Shown in pieces: positions 1 through 6,568 of a stretch of 8,707 bases of DNA. Position 1 is the first letter of the stretch. Each line of letters starts with the position of its first letter. The DNA comes from Acidobacteriaceae bacterium (GTDB lineage: Bacteria; Acidobacteriota; Terriglobia; Terriglobales; Acidobacteriaceae): assembly GCA_003152795.1 (NCBI GenBank), contig PMBA01000145.1:1894-10600 (forward strand). Direction: 5' to 3'. The notes beneath the pieces were generated by a model. That model ran no database searches. It was not told where the DNA came from and saw nothing but the letters and a program-made list of their open reading frames with translations. The position numbers and the translations under genes are program-made.

Positions 1-1589
1 TCGAGCAGCGGAACCACATTCGCCAAGGTCTCGCACTCGGTGCCATCGTCATAGACCAGGGTGAGCGCCCGTCCATACTCCGGCCTTCCGGAGGCCGCGG
101 CTTGCTGCATGGGCAGCAAATCCACCGGGACCTCCACCCCATTTTCCATCAGCCGCAACGCGGGCCGCTCGTCGGGCGGCGCGCTCTTGGAGATGTTGCT
201 GCCGGCTGGCACGCGCATCTGTTCGTAAGCGGCGCGATTGCCTGTCATCCGCCGGCACTCCAAGTCATGCGCGATGCAAACGGCAACCGGCACCGCCTCC
301 AGCACCGTCTCAAGTTCTTTCGCCCGGGCCCGTTCCCGCGCTTCACTCTGCCGTAACGTCTCCTCCGCCCGCTTCCGCTCGGTAACATCCCGCCCCACGC
401 AAGCCACGCGATCGACTCCCGCCGGACCTTCTATCGGCAAATAGGTGATTGATATATCCCGAGAGCCCATCGCCGGATAATCGTGCCTGAGTTCGTAGCT
501 GACGACCTGCCCCAGGAAACACTCATCGAGTTTTTCCTGGACCACCGCGGCAAAGACCTCTGGACCCTGTATCTCCGCTACCCGACGTCCTACCACCTGT
601 TCTCTCGTCAACTCCCGATAGCCCAGGAACGCCCGGTTGGCGAGCACGTACCGGTAATCGCGATCCACCACCACGATCATCTCTTCCAGATTTTCCACCA
701 CGCGCTCAAACTCCAGCAGTCGCTCCTGCGCTGCCTTCCGCGCCGTGATGTCGCGCGCAGTGGTTACGCCATACTCGCGATCGAGTTGAACCTTTCGAAA
801 ATTCACCTCCACCGGAAGCGCGGTTCCATCCTTGCGTCGATGCACCCTTTCCATGGTGATGAAGCCTGCCTCCCGCACATGCTGCCGGACCTGCGCGCGA
901 AAACTTTCGTCGATCTCCTTGTCGATGTCATAAACGGTCATCGACAAAAGCTCTTCCCGGCTGTACCCAAGCTGCAGGCATGCCCTCTCGTTCACATCCA
1001 GAAAACGCAGCGTCTCCGGATCCATTACCTCGATCGCATCGTTCGATTGGTCCAGCAGGGTCCGGAACAGGGTCAGTTCGTGGAGCGTTCGCTCCTGTTC
1101 GCGCAGCGTCTTCATCAGTGTTTCGTTGGAATCGCGCAGGGCTTTTTCCGCCAGCACCCGTTCGGTGACGTCGTGTCCGATGCCGCGCACAATCGGGGTC
1201 TCCACACCCTCGGTGCGGAGCGTGGCGTGATACTCCAGGATGCGCTTTTCTCCGGTTCGGGTGACCACCGACATCAGGCCGCGAGACTCCCCCATGCTTT
1301 CGATCTCGCGGAGATAGCCATCGAACTCAGCGTGGAATTTCGGGTCGATGAAATCCCGCATCGGCTTCCGCAGCACTTCTTCTACGCTGTAACCCAGCAG
1401 ACGCGCTGGAACGGGATTGACCAAAAGGAATCGGCCTTGAAGGTCGTGGATGCACAGCAGGTCCCGGCTGTGCTCAACCAGGTCGCGATACCAGTCTTCG
1501 TTTTCTTCCAGAACCCGCCGGATTGGGTCCCACGCCGCTGGCAAGTCTTCCGGAAAGTGTCGGGTTCGTTCCCCAGGGTGCAAAGCCAT
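1..1589 (-). CDS. Multi-PAS sensory protein (probable sensor histidine kinase or diguanylate cyclase), C-terminus outside window
   Basis: Translating the minus strand from ATG at 1589 gives 529 residues open to the window edge. A TGA lies two codons upstream, so this is the first possible ATG, and an AAGGGTGAG stretch precedes it as a plausible ribosome site. Four PAS/PAC units can be seen, at about residues 32-147, 172-287, 293-408 and 422-529. The first three end in the typical PAC signature (GHDVTER, ARDITARK, GRDVTERKRAEE), and short charged linkers join the units. No signal peptide or membrane segment is visible, so sensing is probably cytoplasmic. The fourth PAS is more divergent and is cut near its end. 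In this family such arrays usually feed a HisKA/HATPase, GGDEF or RsbU-type output domain, and which one applies here cannot be seen. The ligand is unknown. The gene is transcribed away from the dehydrogenase gene. Confidence 0.9.
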   Translation of the reverse strand, partial: MALHPGERTRHFPEDLPAAWDPIRRVLEENEDWYRDLVEHSRDLLCIHDLQGRFLLVNPVPARLLGYSVEEVLRKPMRDFIDPKFHAEFDGYLREIESMGESRGLMSVVTRTGEKRILEYHATLRTEGVETPIVRGIGHDVTERVLAEKALRDSNETLMKTLREQERTLHELTLFRTLLDQSNDAIEVMDPETLRFLDVNERACLQLGYSREELLSMTVYDIDKEIDESFRAQVRQHVREAGFITMERVHRRKDGTALPVEVNFRKVQLDREYGVTTARDITARKAAQERLLEFERVVENLEEMIVVVDRDYRYVLANRAFLGYRELTREQVVGRRVAEIQGPEVFAAVVQEKLDECFLGQVVSYELRHDYPAMGSRDISITYLPIEGPAGVDRVACVGRDVTERKRAEETLRQSEARERARAKELETVLEAVPVAVCIAHDLECRRMTGNRAAYEQMRVPAGSNISKSAPPDERPALRLMENGVEVPVDLLPMQQAAASGRPEYGRALTLVYDDGTECETLANVVPLL

Positions 1590-1898
1590 GGCTCACCCTT
1601 AAGCGAGTCCGCTGGGATCCTTGTAACTTAACGATCGGCCAGATTGAATTCCAGCGGCCGCCAACTTCATGGTCCCAGAGTTATTCGACAGTCTGCTCCA
1701 GGATCCGCATGTTTGAACTTATCCGAGTTAGTAACCTGCGCTCGGCTTGTCGCGGCAAGTGTACCAGAATATTGATTTCGCCACATCTGCGAGGGCAAGC
1801 CCCAGTTGCCCGGGGGGGGAAGGAACCCAGGCCCGGAGCCCACTCTGCTAAACTTTCCAGTTTCCTTCTTTGGCCGGGCAATCTCGAGCGAGGCGATG
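1590..1898. other. Divergent intergenic region between PAS protein and dehydrogenase genes
   Basis: About 300 bases separate two divergent genes and should hold both promoters. I see no convincing -35/-10 pair for the PAS gene. On the plus strand there is an extended -10-like TGCTAAACT at 1846-1854. A small hairpin, GGGCAA (1793-1798) with TTGCCC (1806-1811), is followed directly by a run of eight G at 1812-1819. No open frame here looks coding. Confidence 0.6.
1846..1854 (+). promoter_or_regulatory. Possible extended -10 promoter element for the dehydrogenase gene
   Basis: TGCTAAACT fits the extended -10 pattern (TG-n-TAnnnT) about 45 bases upstream of the chosen start. No recognisable -35 box sits 16-18 bases upstream, so this is tentative. 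Confidence 0.3.
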
Positions 1899-2756
1899 AT
1901 GGCGATTCAACAGGTGGGAGTGATAGGGGCGGGCACGATGGGCAACGGCATTGCCCACGTATTTGCGCGCTGCGGGTTCAAGGTTGCGATCTGCGATGTG
2001 GAGCAGCGCTTCCTCGATCGCGGGCTGGCGACGATTGCGAAGAACCTGGATCGCGAGGTGGCGAAGAACAAGATTACCGCGGACGACAAACTTTCGACGC
2101 TGGGGCGCATTACGGCGGTGGTGGATCGGGAGAAACTCGCGGAATGCGATCTGGTGATTGAGGCGGCGACGGAGAAATTTGAGATCAAAGCCGAAATTTT
2201 CCGCCAACTCGATCGCCTGATGAAGGCGAAGCCGGAGGTGATTCTGGCTTCGAATACGTCTTCGATTTCGATCACCAGGATTGGCGCGCTGACCGGACGC
2301 CCCGACAAAGTTATTGGGATGCACTTCTTTAACCCGGTGCCGGTGATGAAGCTGGTCGAAGTAATTCGCGGCCTGGCGACCTCGCAGGCTACGTTCGAGA
2401 CGGTGCGCGAGCTGGCGTTGAAGCTGGAGAAGACGCCGGTGGAGGTGAATGACGCTCCGGGATTTGTGTCGAACCGGGTGCTGATGCCGCTGCTGAATGA
2501 GGCGATGTACGCGGTCATGGAGGGCGTGGCCACGGCCGAGGCGGTGGATGAAGTGTTCAAGCTGGGGATGGCGCATCCCATGGGGCCGCTGACGCTGGCC
2601 GACTTTATCGGGCTCGATGTGTGTCTGGACATCATGCGGGTGCTGCAGGATGGGCTGGGCGATCCGAAATACCGGCCATGTCCGCTGCTGATCCGGATGG
2701 TGGATGCGGGCTGGCTGGGACGCAAGAGCGGGCGCGGGTTCTACACATACTCGTAA
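1899..2756 (+). CDS. hbd: 3-hydroxybutyryl-CoA dehydrogenase (3-hydroxyacyl-CoA dehydrogenase family)
   Basis: This predicted 285-residue cytoplasmic enzyme interconverts 3-hydroxyacyl-CoA and 3-ketoacyl-CoA using NAD(P), in butyrate-type, PHB or beta-oxidation metabolism. The N-terminal Rossmann fold shows GAGTMGNG at residues 10-17. The family's active-site residues fall at the expected spacing: Ser121 in SNTSS, His142 in MHFFNP, Glu154 in KLVEV and Asn192 in FVSNR. The C-terminal helical domain has [16 protein letters not shown] and ends in [14 protein letters not shown], as in stand-alone Hbd proteins, and the length is usual for them. I chose ATG 1899 because GAGG at 1890-1893 lies 5 bases upstream; the ATG at 1896 is too close. 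The frame stays open upstream to 1806, but that extension is not homologous to the family. No thiolase or crotonase gene is adjacent in the window, so the pathway cannot be fixed from context. Confidence 0.95.
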   Translation: MAIQQVGVIGAGTMGNGIAHVFARCGFKVAICDVEQRFLDRGLATIAKNLDREVAKNKITADDKLSTLGRITAVVDREKLAECDLVIEAATEKFEIKAEIFRQLDRLMKAKPEVILASNTSSISITRIGALTGRPDKVIGMHFFNPVPVMKLVEVIRGLATSQATFETVRELALKLEKTPVEVNDAPGFVSNRVLMPLLNEAMYAVMEGVATAEAVDEVFKLGMAHPMGPLTLADFIGLDVCLDIMRVLQDGLGDPKYRPCPLLIRMVDAGWLGRKSGRGFYTYS

Positions 2757-2765
2757 GATGGAGAC

Positions 2766-3143
2766 ATGACGACAGGCTCGGGCGGAATACTTCCTGAAGG
2801 AAAATCTGGCGGCGACGTCCTTTATTACCTGCTGGCGGCGATGTCGGGTGTCCTGGCGGGGTGGCTGGACATCAAAGTGGGTGATTTGCTGCTGACGGCG
2901 ATGGTGGTGCTGGCGGCGAACATGGTGCTTGGATTTCTGAGCCCGCGCCGGCCCTGGCGCTGGGTCGTGCTGGTCGGAGTGTTCGTGCCGGTGGTGGAGT
3001 GGCTGGCGTATTTCTTTCTCTCGGAAAAGCCGGAGCGGGCGCAGATCTACGAGTCTTTTCTCGCGTTCGTTCCAGGAATTGCGGGCGCGTTCGGCGGAGC
3101 CATGGGGCGGGGTGTGGTGGACAATCTGTTTGCGGGGAAGTGA
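2766..3143 (+). CDS. Four-helix membrane protein of unknown function
   Basis: This 125-residue hydrophobic protein has no family that I recognise. A short Gly-rich N-terminus is followed by four likely membrane segments at about residues 18-36, 39-58, 64-85 and 98-118. The first two loops are short, and RRPWRW (61-66) and SEKPERAQ (86-93) form charged connectors. The last segment is Gly/Ala-rich (GIAGAFGGAMGRG), which suits tight helix packing. It begins 9 bases after the dehydrogenase stop, so the two are probably cotranscribed. GGAG at 2760-2763 is only 2 bases from the ATG, which is closer than ideal, so translation may be coupled to the upstream gene. Codon use and GC match the neighbours, supporting a real gene. 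Nothing in the sequence links it functionally to CoA metabolism. Confidence 0.75.
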   Translation: MTTGSGGILPEGKSGGDVLYYLLAAMSGVLAGWLDIKVGDLLLTAMVVLAANMVLGFLSPRRPWRWVVLVGVFVPVVEWLAYFFLSEKPERAQIYESFLAFVPGIAGAFGGAMGRGVVDNLFAGK

Positions 3144-3272
3144 AGTCCACTAGAGTGGTTTCCGTGTGCTTCCGGTGGTTCAAGAGTTGCGATTACCAGG
3201 GCAGTCCCCCCAAAGGTACCGACTCCTGAAAAACGTTCCCGTTTCCACAGCCCGTAAGGGTAAGCTACGTCT

Positions 3273-4082
3273 ATGGGAGTGTCGGTGTCGGTGCTGGCTA
3301 GCGGCAGTCGTGGGAATTGCGCGCTGGTGACGACGAGTTCAACGCGCATCCTGGTGGATGCCGGTCTGTCGGGACGCGAAACCTTCAAGCGGCTGCGCGC
3401 GGTGGGTGAGCGTACGGAGGAAATCTCCGCCATCCTGATCACGCACGAGCACTCCGACCACGTTGCCGGCTTGCAGCGGCTGGCCACAAAGCTGAACGTG
3501 CCCGTCTTTATCACCGCGTCCACCCATCAGGCCTGGAGCCGGGCAGTGCGTGACAATGACGCCAAGGGCGCGTTGCCGGAGCTGCCGAAATCGGAACACT
3601 TCTCGGCGGGTCGCGGTTTTTGTGTGGGTGATATCGAGGTCATGCCTTTCACGATCCCCCACGATGCGGCCGACCCGGTGGGCTTTACGTTTCGCGCCGA
3701 GGGCGTCAAGATCGGCTTTGCCACGGACCTGGGTTACATGCCGACTAACGTACGGAACCATTTGCGCGGGTGCAGCGTATTAGTGATGGAGTCGAATCAC
3801 GATGTGGAGATGCTGCGTTCGGGTCCATACCCCTGGTCGGTGAAGCAGCGGGTGATGAGCCGGGTGGGGCATCTGTCCAATGAGGCGCTCGCGGAATTCT
3901 TCTCCAGCGATTATGATGGAGGAGCAGAATACTTAATTTTGGCGCATTTGTCTGAACAGAACAATCATCCTGAAATCGCGCGAGCCGCAGCGGAACAAGC
4001 GCTCGGCAGCCGTCAGGGGCTGTGGCGCAACCATGTGCTGCTGGCAACCCAGACCGAAGTTCTCGAATCCATCCGGTTATAG
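3273..4082 (+). CDS. walJ: YycJ/WalJ-type metallo-beta-lactamase-fold hydrolase
   Basis: This 269-residue predicted cytoplasmic metal-dependent hydrolase begins with the family's SVLASGSRGNC segment (residues 5-15). The metal-binding motif is THEHSDH at 57-63 (His58, His60, Asp62, His63). Further likely ligands are His130 in PHDAADPVGF, Asp152 in ATDLG and His225 in LAHLSEQNNHPE. ESNHD (173-177) and RVGHLSN (197-203) are also typical of YycJ-like proteins, and the length is normal for them. In Bacillus-type bacteria the homologue sits with the WalRK genes and has been tied to cell-wall and DNA-repair phenotypes, including a reported exonuclease activity. No walRK is present here, so the symbol reflects family only. 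The ATG at 3273 has only a distant AAGGG upstream, and GTG 3279 is an alternative start. The next gene begins 6 bases after the stop. Confidence 0.9.
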   Translation: MGVSVSVLASGSRGNCALVTTSSTRILVDAGLSGRETFKRLRAVGERTEEISAILITHEHSDHVAGLQRLATKLNVPVFITASTHQAWSRAVRDNDAKGALPELPKSEHFSAGRGFCVGDIEVMPFTIPHDAADPVGFTFRAEGVKIGFATDLGYMPTNVRNHLRGCSVLVMESNHDVEMLRSGPYPWSVKQRVMSRVGHLSNEALAEFFSSDYDGGAEYLILAHLSEQNNHPEIARAAAEQALGSRQGLWRNHVLLATQTEVLESIRL

Positions 4083-4088
4083 CCTCTT

Positions 4089-4529
4089 ATGAGTGAGTGT
4101 GTTGAACCGATGGTAGGGAAAATCCTTGCGGGATGGCGCTACGATATTTCTGGCCTGGCTCCGGAAATGCGGGGCGACTACGAACTGCATTTCGCCGGAT
4201 GCGAGCACTGCAGCAAGCGGCAGAAACTGCACCGCATCATCGATATTTCCCTGATTGTGCTGGCGTCGGCCTCGGCCGCGGTTTTTCTGCTGGCATTTGC
4301 CGTGATCCGTCATTTTGGGCCGCGCCACGCCTTCTGGCTGGAGGTGGGCGCGCTCGCGGGATTTGCGCTGTCGGCGCTGATCTGGCTGATCGTCGCCGTG
4401 GCTACGCCGGCGCCCATGGCGGTGGTGGATGTGGCCATGCTCGGAGCGCGACATGTGCATGACCGGTTGCCGGCGGAAATCCGCGAAAAACTGCCGGAAG
4501 AAATACGAGTGAAGCTCACTGGATCGTAA
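4089..4529 (+). CDS. Two-helix membrane protein with anti-sigma-like zinc motif (HxxxCxxC)
   Basis: This 146-residue protein has a short cytoplasmic-looking N-terminus containing Cys4 and His34-x3-Cys38-x2-Cys41. The arrangement resembles zinc-binding anti-sigma (ZAS) domains such as RsrA (Cys, then H-x3-C-x2-C). Two membrane segments follow at about 51-73 and 83-106, then a charged tail (DRLPAEIREKLPEEIR) with two similar ELP/KLP-like helical turns. No sigma factor gene is in the window, so an anti-sigma role is only a resemblance; a metal- or redox-sensing membrane anchor is equally possible. The start is 6 bases after the hydrolase stop with no visible ribosome site, which suggests translational coupling and a shared operon. 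The reading frame is intact and its composition matches the neighbours. Confidence 0.75.
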   Translation: MSECVEPMVGKILAGWRYDISGLAPEMRGDYELHFAGCEHCSKRQKLHRIIDISLIVLASASAAVFLLAFAVIRHFGPRHAFWLEVGALAGFALSALIWLIVAVATPAPMAVVDVAMLGARHVHDRLPAEIREKLPEEIRVKLTGS

Positions 4530-4603
4530 TGGTGGCTGCCCCCTGCTTTGCTGCGCTGCGGATGTGTCTCCCTCCTCTTCATTATTCTTGGCAACGGGAA
4601 CTT

Positions 4604-4616
4604 TGTGTTTGACACA
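4604..4616. promoter_or_regulatory. Small inverted repeat TGTGT-TTG-ACACA upstream of the Met-rich protein gene
   Basis: A perfect 5-base inverted repeat with a 3-base centre lies 25 bases upstream of the GTG start of the Met/His-rich protein. It could be an operator half-site pair, but it is short enough to occur by chance and matches no operator that I recognise. Confidence 0.2.
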
Positions 4617-4641
4617 TGATTCTTGCGCATGAGGAGGTCAG

Positions 4642-6012
4642 GTGCGGGCGTTGATCTGGAGTGTCCTGGCAATCGGCCTGTTGGTAACTGTTGCTGAAGC
4701 GCAGGACCTCGCTCCCGGGAGTGATCCGCAGGATCAAACCAACCAAAAGCAAGATCAGACCCGGCAGAATCAAGCTCCGGCAGAGCCAAAGACAGACATG
4801 CCGGGCATGGACATGCAAGGCGACATGCAAGGCATGGATATGCCGGCGACGCCGCCGTGGATGCCGTCGCCTCACAATGGTTCGGGCACAGGCTGGCAGC
4901 CGGCGGCCGCGGCCTTGCATTCATGGATGAAGCCGGTGGGCGCGTGGGATCTGATGGCGCACGGCACGGTTTTTGCGGATTACAACCAGCAGGGCGGCCC
5001 GCGCGGCGAGGGTAAGGCTGAGTCGGTGAACTGGCTGATGCTGATGGAACAGCACAAGCTGGGGCAGGGCAGCATCATGTTTCGCGAAATGTTTTCTGGC
5101 GAGTCGCTGACCGCGCCACATCCCGGATTTCCCGAGCTTTTCCAGACCGGCGAAACCTATCATGGTCAACCGCTGGTCGATCACCAGCATCCCCACAACG
5201 TGTTTTCAGAACTCTCGTTCAATTACACGGTTCCGATCGAAAAGGAACTTTCCTGGGAATTTTATGGCGCCGCCGCGGGTGAACCGGCGCTCGGTCCGGT
5301 GGCGTACATGCACCGCGCTTCCGCGTCGGAGTTGCCGATGGCGCCCTTGTCTCATCATTTGCAGGATTCCACGCACACCAGTTTTGGTGTGATCACCACG
5401 GGAATCGTAGTGGACCGGTGGAAGATCGAAGGCTCAGTGTTCAATGGCCGCGAGCCGGGCGAGAAGCGCTACGGCATTCAGTTGGCGGCGCTTGATTCCT
5501 GGTCGGCGCGCTTGAGCGTCGCCCCATCCAGCAACTGGACCGCGCAGTACAGCTACGGCCGGCTGGAGCGTCCCGAGGCGCTGGAACCGGGCAGCCAGCG
5601 CCGGCAGACGGCTTCCGTCGAATATGTGCGGCCGTTTGTGCGGGGCTCCTGGGCAACGACGGTGGTATGGGGACGTGTGCACAAGGAAGTTGACAGCCGC
5701 AATCTGAACAGTTACTTACTGGAGACGACGGCTAACTTCAGGTCGCGCAGTTATGCGTTCTCGCGGATGGAACTGGTCGACAAGGATGAGTTATTTCCCG
5801 GCGACCCATTGCGTCCGAGCTTCCGCATTGGAGCTTACACTTTTGGAGGCGCGCACGACCTGGTTCAGAGCCAGTTCTGGCAGTTAGCCCTGGGTGCGGA
5901 CCTGACCTTCTACTCCAAGGCCTCAACCCTGGACTCCACCTATGGGAATAACCCAGTTTCGTTCCAGGTTTTTCTGAGAGTTCGCCCAGCATTGAGCCAT
6001 CATGATCATTAG
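4642..6012 (+). CDS. Secreted Met/His-rich probable outer-membrane beta-barrel protein, possibly copper-related
   Basis: This 456-residue protein starts at GTG 4642. AGGAGG at 4632-4637 lies 4 bases upstream and an in-frame TGA at 4630 excludes longer starts. Residues 1-20 form a Sec signal peptide with likely cleavage at AEA-Q. A Gln/Pro-rich linker (21-50) precedes a Met-rich stretch at 53-74 (Met53, 56, 58, 62, 65, 67, 74) built from repeated MDM/GM units, like periplasmic copper-binding tails. The rest (about 100-449) alternates polar and hydrophobic residues with many aromatics, as in an outer-membrane barrel. A central VDHQHPHN motif (179-186) and the terminal LSHHDH add possible metal ligands. 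The VDHQHPHN region resembles unannotated proteins that I associate with copper-efflux loci; this is recollection, not a search result. No efflux pump or copper regulator is adjacent. The barrel assignment is inferred from residue pattern only. Confidence 0.75.
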   Translation: MRALIWSVLAIGLLVTVAEAQDLAPGSDPQDQTNQKQDQTRQNQAPAEPKTDMPGMDMQGDMQGMDMPATPPWMPSPHNGSGTGWQPAAAALHSWMKPVGAWDLMAHGTVFADYNQQGGPRGEGKAESVNWLMLMEQHKLGQGSIMFREMFSGESLTAPHPGFPELFQTGETYHGQPLVDHQHPHNVFSELSFNYTVPIEKELSWEFYGAAAGEPALGPVAYMHRASASELPMAPLSHHLQDSTHTSFGVITTGIVVDRWKIEGSVFNGREPGEKRYGIQLAALDSWSARLSVAPSSNWTAQYSYGRLERPEALEPGSQRRQTASVEYVRPFVRGSWATTVVWGRVHKEVDSRNLNSYLLETTANFRSRSYAFSRMELVDKDELFPGDPLRPSFRIGAYTFGGAHDLVQSQFWQLALGADLTFYSKASTLDSTYGNNPVSFQVFLRVRPALSHHDH

Positions 6013-6041
6013 AACCACGAGGCCTTGCCAAGGGTGGTTCT
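6011..6041 (+). terminator. Hairpin overlapping the stop codon of the Met/His-rich protein gene
   Basis: AGAACCAC (6011-6018) pairs with GTGGTTCT (6034-6041). Inside it, CCTT (6023-6026) pairs with AAGG (6030-6033), leaving GAGG as a one-sided bulge. No T-run follows, so it is either a factor-dependent or weak terminator or a 3'-end stabilising structure. The stem begins inside the TAG stop codon. Confidence 0.45.
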
Positions 6042-6093
6042 GAGGCAAGATATTTCATGACGAGGTTCGAGTTTAAGTGCAGAATCAGTGGTT

Positions 6094-6513
6094 ATGCGAG
6101 CCGCGGTAACTCTGGTGCGACAGATTCAGATCGCCATGCTGGTGAGCATTGCGCTCTACGCGGCGGCGGGAGAAATGCTTGCCCGGACAACTGTCCGGGA
6201 GCCAGCGAATACTCTGTTTCACGCCCTCTCTTTTATTTCGATCAGCCTGGTGGGCGCCAGCGTGGTGGTGCGGCGGACACTGGTCTTGCCGTCCGAAGTT
6301 TTGTTAAGAGAAACGCCGGACGATATCGTAACCTTGGCGCGCTGGAGAACGGGCTACCTGGTCTTGTACTCCTTGTGCGAGGTGTTGGGCCTGTTTGGGC
6401 TGGTTCTGCGGATGGCTGGCTTTACGCTTGCGCACGTCTGGGGTTTCTACTTGGGCGGATTTCTGCTGCTCCTGCTGTACTTTCCCCGAGCGCCGCGCTC
6501 CGAATTCAGCTGA
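6094..6513 (+). CDS. Four-helix membrane protein with intramembrane glutamates, function unknown
   Basis: Starting from ATG 6094 the protein has 139 residues; GTG 6088 would add two. No ribosome site is visible for either start. Four membrane segments are likely at about 11-29, 40-59, 86-106 and 112-130. Glu27 lies at the end of helix 1 and Glu96 inside helix 3. The loop between helices 2 and 3 is charged (RRTLVLPSEVLLRETPDD). The two halves look like successive helical hairpins, each with an acidic residue in its first helix, reminiscent of proteolipid-type subunits, but I cannot confirm homology. I recall similar unannotated proteins in acidobacterial genomes; this is unverified. The overlapping frame at 6057-6863 is rejected because its translation is low-complexity and runs antisense through the DedA gene. 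The gene converges on the DedA gene. Confidence 0.7.
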   Translation: MRAAVTLVRQIQIAMLVSIALYAAAGEMLARTTVREPANTLFHALSFISISLVGASVVVRRTLVLPSEVLLRETPDDIVTLARWRTGYLVLYSLCEVLGLFGLVLRMAGFTLAHVWGFYLGGFLLLLLYFPRAPRSEFS

Positions 6514-6527
6514 TCGGGATTACTGGC

Positions 6528-6558
6528 CTGGGTTATCTGGGAGCAGGGCCCAGCCCAG
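6528..6558. terminator. Two-block hairpin between convergent genes
   Basis: Two copies of CTGGG (6528-6532, 6537-6541) face two copies of CCCAG (6549-6553, 6554-6558). They form an inner and an outer 5-bp stem with a 7-base loop and a one-sided TTAT bulge. The hairpin sits in the 55-base gap between convergent stop codons, where a bidirectional terminator would be expected. There is no T-run on either side, so intrinsic termination would be weak. Confidence 0.45.
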
Positions 6559-6568
6559 TCGACGGGCG

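Noticed and set aside
483..1631. 382-codon plus-strand open frame
   Set aside because: It lies antisense to the PAS-protein gene, whose minus-strand translation has four clear PAS/PAC units. The plus-strand product has no recognisable domain and is rich in His/Arg/Gln, as expected of a shadow frame.
1615..1706. Cluster of GGATCC (twice), GAATTC and GCGGCCGC sites suggesting a cloning linker or chimeric join
   Set aside because: The sites are spread over about 90 bases with ordinary sequence between them, and composition does not change on either side. Chance is sufficient.
1806..1898. N-terminal extension of the 3-hydroxybutyryl-CoA dehydrogenase frame from TTG 1806
   Set aside because: The 31 extra residues are Gly/Pro-rich and unrelated to the family, the G8 run lies inside them, and ATG 1899 has a properly spaced GAGG.
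1848..2725. Two long minus-strand frames (242 and 272 codons) opposite hbd
   Set aside because: They are mirror frames of a strongly supported enzyme gene in GC-rich DNA, with no domain or start signal of their own.
3147..3158. CCAC-TAGA-GTGG hairpin after the 2766-3143 gene as a terminator
   Set aside because: The stem has only four safe pairs and is followed by three T only, which is too weak to call.
4609..4614. TTGACA as a -35 box for the Met/His-rich protein gene
   Set aside because: A -10 box 17 bases downstream would fall on the AGGAGG ribosome site, and no TATAAT-like hexamer is there.
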